Origin: Oscillospiraceae bacterium
GTDB taxonomy: Bacteria; Bacillota; Clostridia; Oscillospirales; Acutalibacteraceae
Length of the DNA: 56,283 nt
NCBI GenBank assembly: GCA_031269595.1
Contig: JAISYX010000004.1
Location: forward strand, 1-56,283
Reading direction: 5' to 3'
In this document: positions 50,690 to 56,283 of the stretch, piece after piece
Numbering within the stretch: the stretch's first letter is position 1
Layout: every line of letters begins with the position of its first letter
Program-made: the position numbers and the translations under genes
Notes under the pieces: model-generated
Seen by the model: the letters and a program-made list of their open reading frames with translations, nothing else
The model's database searches: none
What the model was told of the DNA's origin: nothing

Positions 50690-53600
50690 ATGAGAAAATC
50701 AAAGCGCATTCTCTCGCTGATATTGAGCTTGGCTCTATTGGCGACCTGTATTGCTCTGCCTACAGGTATGACCGCAACGGCAGACGGCAACAACTACACC
50801 AAAAGGGTGGTTGGTTACTTTTTAGGTGAGAATAGGTTACCTACGGCTGTTTCTACGGTAGGCCTATCTCTGGATCAGAACATAGACATGATAGACTATG
50901 CTTCGCTAACCCACCTTAATGTTTCATTCCTGATACCGGCGGATACAACCTCGGCTGTTCCGTCTTGGCAAATCTCGGATATGTCTGAGGCTCAGGTTCA
51001 AAGAATAATCCAGAATTGCCACGATAACAACGTTAAGTGCATACTTTCTGTTGGCGGCGGTGCTGCGGGAACCTACAACTTCTTTGCATCCACAGCAAGG
51101 CGTACTTCGCTCTATAATCAGATTATTACTTATTTGGATTCCTATGGCTTTGACGGAATAGATATGGATATAGAGTCTGGAAGAGGCGGCACAGATTACG
51201 CTTCCTTGCTTGCAGAGCTTTCAACAGCTCTTAAGAGCAGAGGTAAGCTTTTAACAATGGCCGTTGCTCCCTATATAGTAGAGGGCTTGGGCAGCTCGCT
51301 TAATCTTTTAGACTTCCTCAATGTTATGACCTATGACCAAAACGGCAGCGGCACATCCAATGTGGCCGAATATCAGTGGTCAATAGATCAACTCAACAGC
51401 TATGCTTATTCCAGTGTTGCAAAAGAAAAGATGAACATGGGCTTGCCCTTCTATGGCTACAGCACAGACGGCCGCCCAGCATGGAACGCTGACTATGACT
51501 ATGCCAAGGTTGTTGCACTGTGCAGAGCCGCAGGCAACACCAACTTCCTAACACAGGATTCTATTAGCTTCCCCGGTACTGCAAACCTTAATCAGCCGGG
51601 AACTGCCTTTAAGATTGAGTTTAACAGCAGAGCTACGCTGCTTCAAAAAGCCCAATATGTTAAAACCAGCAATCTGGGCGGCATTATGATTTGGGACGTA
51701 ACCAAGGATTGCATTAGGGAAGAGGATAAGCAATATGCTCTGCTGGAGACACTGGCAGCACTGTTTAAACACCCCTCCAGCTATGCAGGCCCAACAAACC
51801 TAACCTATTCCGATTTAACAGAGGAAGAGGTAACTCTTGCATGGAATGCACCCACAGGCTACACGCCTTCCGGCTATAAGGTGTATTATGACACCAATTT
51901 AATAGGCACAGTTACAGGCACAGGCGCAGTTATCTCTGCTCTTACAAAGGGCTTTACCTATAACTTTAAGGTTTCTGCAATAGACCCAGACGGTGTTGAC
52001 ACGGCACCCGCAACCTTAACAGTTGTTGCTCCGGGCACACCGCCCACACCGGATTTACCTTCTTGGAATCCTGCTGTAAACAGCTATCCCGCAGGCTCAA
52101 AGGTGCTTTATAACGGCAAAGCATGGGTATCTAAATGGGGTGGAAATGAAACCCCAGGCTCAGCCGGCGGACAGTGGGTTGAGGATACCAGCTATGTGGC
52201 AACTCCTAAGCAAGACCCAACAATAGAAGAGAGCACACCTCAGCCACCCACAATTACAACAACAAGCCTTGCAAACGGCAGAATTGGCAAGGAATATAGC
52301 AAGACCTTAACAGCCAGAGGCGCAGCACCTATCACATGGAGCAAGCTAAGCGGCAACCTGCCCGGAGGCCTCAGCTTGTCCCCAGCCGGTGTTATCAGCG
52401 GCACACCCACAGAGATCGGTGTCTTCTCCTTTACAGTTAAAGCAACAAACGATTTGGGCATCAATGACAAGGCATTATCAATTGAAATCAAGGATGTGTC
52501 TGTTGATAATTATGACAAAGAGCCCGGCACATCCAAGCGCACCATAGGCTATCTGCCTTGGTGGCGCAATGATGAGATAAATAATATTGACTATGCAAAG
52601 CTTGATTATGTAATCGTTGCCTTCCTGCGCTATACAGAGAACGGCTGGGATTACGGCAAAAATAAGGATGGCAGCGGCGGCTGGACAGACGCTGAGCTTC
52701 AGAGCATTATTTCAAAGGCTCATGCAGCCGGTTCAAAGGTGCTTATCTCTGTTGGCGGCGGAGATGGTGGATTTGTACAATCCTCACTGCCCTTCTGGTA
52801 TGCAAACAGCCGTGAATACCTTGCAAACTGCGTGTTTGAGGTTGTAGATAAGTTCGGCTTTGACGGTGTTGATATGGACGCCGAAACAGATGATATTAAG
52901 TTCTGGCAGGGCTACACTGAGTTTGTAGACTTTATGAGAATAGGCATAGATGCCAGAGACCTTGAGCTTTCTATGGCGGTTCATCCCTGGTTTACCGACC
53001 TTATTGATGACGAGGCCGGATTGTATGCAAAGTATGACTTCCTTAACGTGATGAGCTATGATGAGCAATTTGACAGGAATAATGTCAAAAAGGGAATAGG
53101 CGAAACAGACCACGCTCCCATGTGGCACACCTATCAGCTCCTTGACCATTACACAGATATAGGCGTACCTGCTGACAAGATTAATGTTGGTATTCCTTTC
53201 TATTATTACACCTACGGCGGCGGCTGGGATGGCGGCGTTGGCTATGCTTACTACCTCCTCAACCCCAGTGCAAATATAGCTATTGATACCCTCCCGGGCG
53301 AATCTAAGCTGAATGCATGGAAGAGAACCACTCAGCAAAAGGCATATCTGGGCGGAACCGAATACGGCGGAGCTTTTGTTTGGGAGATTGGTCAGGATAA
53401 CCTGAACAACAAGCCTGAAAGCCTGCTTACCATGCTTTATAACGGAGTTAAAAACTCTACTCCTCCTTCAACACCCCTTGACCCTGCAGATAAGGTATAT
53501 CCAGAGCTTACACCTGTTAACGGCACAGATTTGCCGCTTACTCCTGTAAATCGCGGCAGCGTACAGCCGGACTTCCCTGCAATTGGCGGCGGAGGATATG

Positions 53601-55072
53601 TGCCTCCCACAACAACTGTAAGCACAACAACCAGAACCACCACCACAACAGTATCTGGTCAAACTATAACTACGACCACAACAGCAGTTGGTCAAACAAC
53701 CACCACTACCACAACAAGCGGCGGCAGTGCAGGACTTGGCCCCATTGATTGGTCAAGGACATATTATTTAGGCGACCGTATACTTCAAGACGGCCATATC
53801 TATGAGGCGTTATTCAACGGCCGTGTGCCGTGGATGCCCCCTGCCGGAGTTGGCTATAATAACTCCGATTGGAAGTATATTGGCCCCGCAAGCAGCGGTG
53901 CTCCTGCGGTTGTTGACGATGCAGCAGATGACAGCACAGTGCCGTCATGGTGGCCGAACGCTTCCTCTTCAAGCAAAAAAGCTCCCGTTGTTAACGAGAG
54001 CACAGATGCAGTAGTTAACGGACGCGTTCTAATTTCACCCTATTGGTGGATTGGCGCAGAGGTTGGCAACACTCTTACAGTTACAGTTCCAGGAGGCGAT
54101 ACACTTACTTGGACAGTAAGAAGCATAAACGGCGCAGCTCCCGCAAAGAACTCTATCATCTCTGTTAATTCAAGCGGTGTGATAACAGCTCTTGCCGAAG
54201 GTTGTGCAGTGGTTGATGCAACAGTTGGAACAGCTCGTGTGGCTTCTATTAATGTTCAGGTTTTAGGTGAGGTTGTTGCACCCGCCGCACCTGTAATTAC
54301 AACTGACACACTTGCAAGCGGAACCGTGGGCGTGGCATATAGCCAAACTCTAACAGCCACAGGCGATGCACCTATCACATGGAGCTACACAGGCACATTG
54401 CCCGAAGGTGTTGGGTTTAACACAAGCACAGGCATTATCAACGGAACACCCACTGCAGCAGGCACATTTAACATTACCGTTACTGCTTCAAACCTAGGCG
54501 GAAGCAGTGCTCCTAAGGCACTCGAAATTGTGATTGCCGCACCGGCAGCTCAGTTTACAGTGTTCAAAATTGGTTCAGCCGTATCTTACCGTTCCGTTGA
54601 GCCTAACAAGCCTTATCCCATTGCTGCACAGGCGATTATAATAGAGGGCAGAGCTTATGCCCCTGTACGTGATGTTGCAGATACCTTCGGATTCAAGGTT
54701 GGTTATGACGGGGCTACCGATTCAGTTACTATAATTAATGGTGAACAAACGGCTTACATCAAGATAGGCGACACCCATGTAACAATTAAAGAAAACGGCG
54801 TGCTTAAAGACGAATATGACGAAGCGGGAGATCAGGTGCTCAAAATTGTTGATGGCAGAACCCTTGCACCTTCACGATTCATGGCTGTACTTGCACAGAG
54901 ATTTGGGCTTACCTCCACCAGAGTTTACTATGTAACTCCAACTACAACACAGGAATTCCCGAATCCTTATGCAGGCGCATTTATCCTTTATTCTACAGCT
55001 TCATTCAATGAGACACAGCAGCTAATTGCAGTTGCAGAAGCAGCACCATATCTTATAGAGGCTGTGGCCTAA
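50690..55072 (+). CDS. Secreted multidomain GH18 protein with two catalytic domains
   Basis: Protein of 1460 residues with a signal peptide (RILSLILSLALLATCIALP). GH18 domain 1 (about 38-365) has the catalytic DxxDxDxE as FDGIDMDIE (D160, E162). A fibronectin III-like domain and a CBM5/12-like chitin-binding module (SYPAGSKVLYNGKAWVSKWG) follow, then an Ig-like putative domain, GH18 domain 2 (about 618-925, FDGVDMDAE), a Thr-rich linker (about 973-1012), a second CBM5/12-like module (YYLGDRILQDGHIYEALFNG), a BIG_2-like and a second Ig-like domain, and a copper-amine-oxidase N-terminal-like domain (about 1300-1410). It is likely a chitinase or N-acetylglucosaminidase acting on chitin or peptidoglycan. 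The ATG follows GGAGG by nine bases. Confidence 0.9.
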   Translation: MRKSKRILSLILSLALLATCIALPTGMTATADGNNYTKRVVGYFLGENRLPTAVSTVGLSLDQNIDMIDYASLTHLNVSFLIPADTTSAVPSWQISDMSEAQVQRIIQNCHDNNVKCILSVGGGAAGTYNFFASTARRTSLYNQIITYLDSYGFDGIDMDIESGRGGTDYASLLAELSTALKSRGKLLTMAVAPYIVEGLGSSLNLLDFLNVMTYDQNGSGTSNVAEYQWSIDQLNSYAYSSVAKEKMNMGLPFYGYSTDGRPAWNADYDYAKVVALCRAAGNTNFLTQDSISFPGTANLNQPGTAFKIEFNSRATLLQKAQYVKTSNLGGIMIWDVTKDCIREEDKQYALLETLAALFKHPSSYAGPTNLTYSDLTEEEVTLAWNAPTGYTPSGYKVYYDTNLIGTVTGTGAVISALTKGFTYNFKVSAIDPDGVDTAPATLTVVAPGTPPTPDLPSWNPAVNSYPAGSKVLYNGKAWVSKWGGNETPGSAGGQWVEDTSYVATPKQDPTIEESTPQPPTITTTSLANGRIGKEYSKTLTARGAAPITWSKLSGNLPGGLSLSPAGVISGTPTEIGVFSFTVKATNDLGINDKALSIEIKDVSVDNYDKEPGTSKRTIGYLPWWRNDEINNIDYAKLDYVIVAFLRYTENGWDYGKNKDGSGGWTDAELQSIISKAHAAGSKVLISVGGGDGGFVQSSLPFWYANSREYLANCVFEVVDKFGFDGVDMDAETDDIKFWQGYTEFVDFMRIGIDARDLELSMAVHPWFTDLIDDEAGLYAKYDFLNVMSYDEQFDRNNVKKGIGETDHAPMWHTYQLLDHYTDIGVPADKINVGIPFYYYTYGGGWDGGVGYAYYLLNPSANIAIDTLPGESKLNAWKRTTQQKAYLGGTEYGGAFVWEIGQDNLNNKPESLLTMLYNGVKNSTPPSTPLDPADKVYPELTPVNGTDLPLTPVNRGSVQPDFPAIGGGGYVPPTTTVSTTTRTTTTTVSGQTITTTTTAVGQTTTTTTTSGGSAGLGPIDWSRTYYLGDRILQDGHIYEALFNGRVPWMPPAGVGYNNSDWKYIGPASSGAPAVVDDAADDSTVPSWWPNASSSSKKAPVVNESTDAVVNGRVLISPYWWIGAEVGNTLTVTVPGGDTLTWTVRSINGAAPAKNSIISVNSSGVITALAEGCAVVDATVGTARVASINVQVLGEVVAPAAPVITTDTLASGTVGVAYSQTLTATGDAPITWSYTGTLPEGVGFNTSTGIINGTPTAAGTFNITVTASNLGGSSAPKALEIVIAAPAAQFTVFKIGSAVSYRSVEPNKPYPIAAQAIIIEGRAYAPVRDVADTFGFKVGYDGATDSVTIINGEQTAYIKIGDTHVTIKENGVLKDEYDEAGDQVLKIVDGRTLAPSRFMAVLAQRFGLTSTRVYYVTPTTTQEFPNPYAGAFILYSTASFNETQQLIAVAEAAPYLIEAVA

Positions 55073-55099
55073 TTTACTAAAAGCATAAGTTAATAGCTT

Positions 55100-55129
55100 G
55101 AAGCCCTGCCATTTATTTGGCAGGGCTTC
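55100..55129 (+). terminator. Intrinsic terminator after the GH18 gene
   Basis: A perfect 12-bp stem (GAAGCCCTGCCA and complement) with a 6-nt loop, followed by GTTTG. Confidence 0.85.
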
Positions 55130-55169
55130 GTTTGCTGGTGTGCACCTACAAACCAAGAGGCTCAAATAA

Positions 55170-55206
55170 CAAAGCCACCCTTTAGCCTTTCGGCTTGGGT
55201 GGCTTT
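55170..55206. terminator. Second hairpin, probably bidirectional
   Basis: AAAGCCACCC and GGGTGGCTTT enclose a smaller AGCC/GGCT hairpin. T-rich sequence lies on both outer sides, so it can also end the converging beta-helix gene. Nothing else was seen in this 257-base gap except an arm-like AGAGGCTCAA and a GGGCGAATTGCATTC word. Confidence 0.7.
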
Positions 55207-55329
55207 TGGTATGTGTAGGAATCATGCAATTTCTCTTGCACCTTGCAAGGTCAATGCGTGGGGGCGAATTGCATTCACCAGCAGTCCCTCCATTAAGCTT
55301 TGCTCACGGGCGCATACAATTCGACACTG

Positions 55330-56283
55330 CTACTCATAAACAACGCCGTTGCCGCCGTTGCGGTAAACGTTGCTTACTGTAAGATTATCGTGTGCATCCA
55401 GAATTCTTATCGCAGAAGCTCCGCCTGTAATGTTTATGTTTGCCAGCTTTGAATTTGAAAGCGGCGAATTAAATTGCATAGGCGAGTTGTTGGGGCTGAG
55501 CGTCCAGTTGATATACTCAAGACTGAGTAGGCTTGCAGGGACATTAAAGGTGAGCATTGTGCCGCTGCCTGTGTATACTATGCCTGTTGTTGGATAATCC
55601 ATGCCTACTCCGTAGTAGACGTGTGAGCCGGAGATATTCAGGTTGAATATTGGGCTTGTCACAGTAATGGGGGTGTAGAAGTAGTAAGTACCCGAGGAGA
55701 GTATCAGAGTTGAGCCTGTGCCGTTAAGCTCTGTTATAGCCCTGCTGAGTGCAGCGGAATTGTCAAAGTACAGGTTGTTTGCCATGCCGCCGAACTGCTC
55801 CAAGGTGTAATAGTTGGTGGGGTAATTGCTAACCCAAACGGTAATGCAATCGGAGACCTTGCCGTCAGCGGTGGTTACTATAATGCTTGCCACGCCTGTG
55901 CGAGTAGCTGCTATAACTTGCCCTGTAAGGCTGTTTACAGTTGCGACCTCAGGGTTGGTGCTCTCCCAAATAACAGCCTGAGGGGCGGTTGCAGGATACA
56001 CAGCGGCCACAAGAGTTACAGTTTGCTGCGGTCTTAGTATTAGCTGCCGTGGGGAGATTTCAACATAGGTAGGTGTGACGGGAGATACGGCCGTAGTTGT
56101 TGAAGATGATATAGTGGAGCTTGTAGTGCTCGTGGTTGTTGCAGTGGTAGTTGTGGTAGTCATCGTTGTGCTTACAGGCACGGCCTCAACAAACACGGTT
56201 GCTTGGTCAGATTTGCCCGTATCTGCGTTAGAGCTTGCCTGAATTATTGCAACTCCAGCCGAAAGCCCTGTTACAAGGCCGTT
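55330..56283 (-). CDS. Ig-like/beta-helix surface protein, C-terminal part (5' end outside window)
   Basis: The reading frame is open to the right edge, so these 318 codons are a C-terminal part. The first visible residues (GLVTGLSAGVAIIQASSNAD) are the end of a BIG_2 Ig-like domain. A Thr/Ser-rich linker (TTTTTTATTTSTTSS) follows, then a second BIG_2 domain (QTVTLVAAVYPATAPQAVIW, ATVNSLTGQVIAATRTG). The last ~160 residues begin like a pectate-lyase-3/tailspike beta-helix (QFGGMANNLYFDNSAALSRA) and stop at GGNGVVYE after only a few coils. It may be a shortened beta-helix. The linker and Ig style resemble those of the GH18 protein. Confidence 0.75.
   Translation of the reverse strand, partial: NGLVTGLSAGVAIIQASSNADTGKSDQATVFVEAVPVSTTMTTTTTTATTTSTTSSTISSSTTTAVSPVTPTYVEISPRQLILRPQQTVTLVAAVYPATAPQAVIWESTNPEVATVNSLTGQVIAATRTGVASIIVTTADGKVSDCITVWVSNYPTNYYTLEQFGGMANNLYFDNSAALSRAITELNGTGSTLILSSGTYYFYTPITVTSPIFNLNISGSHVYYGVGMDYPTTGIVYTGSGTMLTFNVPASLLSLEYINWTLSPNNSPMQFNSPLSNSKLANINITGGASAIRILDAHDNLTVSNVYRNGGNGVVYE

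Noticed and set aside
52784-53338. 184-codon minus-strand frame inside the GH18 gene
   Set aside because: It lies entirely opposite a conserved catalytic domain and has no promoter or ribosome site.

Overview
The window reads as part of a chromosome from a Gram-positive anaerobe of the Bacillota, class Clostridia, probably an Oscillospiraceae-like lineage. Support: an IspH-ribosomal protein S1 fusion, formate-tetrahydrofolate ligase, a Rex redox repressor, surface proteins anchored by cell-wall-binding repeat 2 (CWB2) modules, a Clostridia-type Tad pilus (Flp1-like pilin, DUF5702 protein) and no outer-membrane genes. The lineage is inferred from gene content only. I found no tRNA, rRNA or CRISPR array.

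Layout. 1-7182 is housekeeping: the end of rex, then a minus-strand block rodA, rnhA, a flavoprotein, cmk, plsC and ispH-rpsA. 7305-13746 carries fhs, a large papain-like surface protein whose leader is broken at a run of nine G, tsaE, tsaB and rpiB. 13884-14080 looks like a small type I toxin-antitoxin locus. 14113-31058 is one minus-strand Tad pilus locus: tadZ, tadA, tadB, tadC, Flp pilin, TadE, DUF5702 protein, LRR lipoprotein, a TadE-like pseudopilin carrying a nuclease toxin domain, its predicted immunity protein, prepilin peptidase, a WG-repeat protein, an FHA protein, a PP2C phosphatase and a small membrane protein. 31917-40635 is mainly copper handling: HMA/TauE-like exporter, DUF2318 lipoprotein, CopA ATPase, CopZ chaperone and a two-component system. 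40929-45598 has dusB, yfhO and ychF. 45765-56283 encodes cell-surface proteins: a degenerate VanY-like membrane protein, an amidase with CWB2 repeats, a two-catalytic-domain GH18 protein, and the end of an Ig-like/beta-helix protein.

The most interesting system is inside the Tad locus. The 437-residue protein at 20045-21358 is a complete TadE-type pseudopilin joined by an acidic linker to a C-terminal domain that I recognise as a PoNe-type PD-(D/E)xK DNase. The next gene matches the DUF1910/DUF1911 PoNi immunity family. This suggests a polymorphic toxin displayed on, or delivered by, a Tad pilus, an arrangement I do not know to be described. Two related structured leaders lie directly before tadZ and the prepilin peptidase gene, and a shortened third copy lies before the phosphatase gene.

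Dispersed palindromic elements are abundant. One family keeps its outer arms but carries different inner palindromes; one of its inner palindromes sits between the toxin and immunity genes. A second family is a long imperfect inverted repeat with two copies. A cluster of six or more consecutive hairpins precedes copZ.
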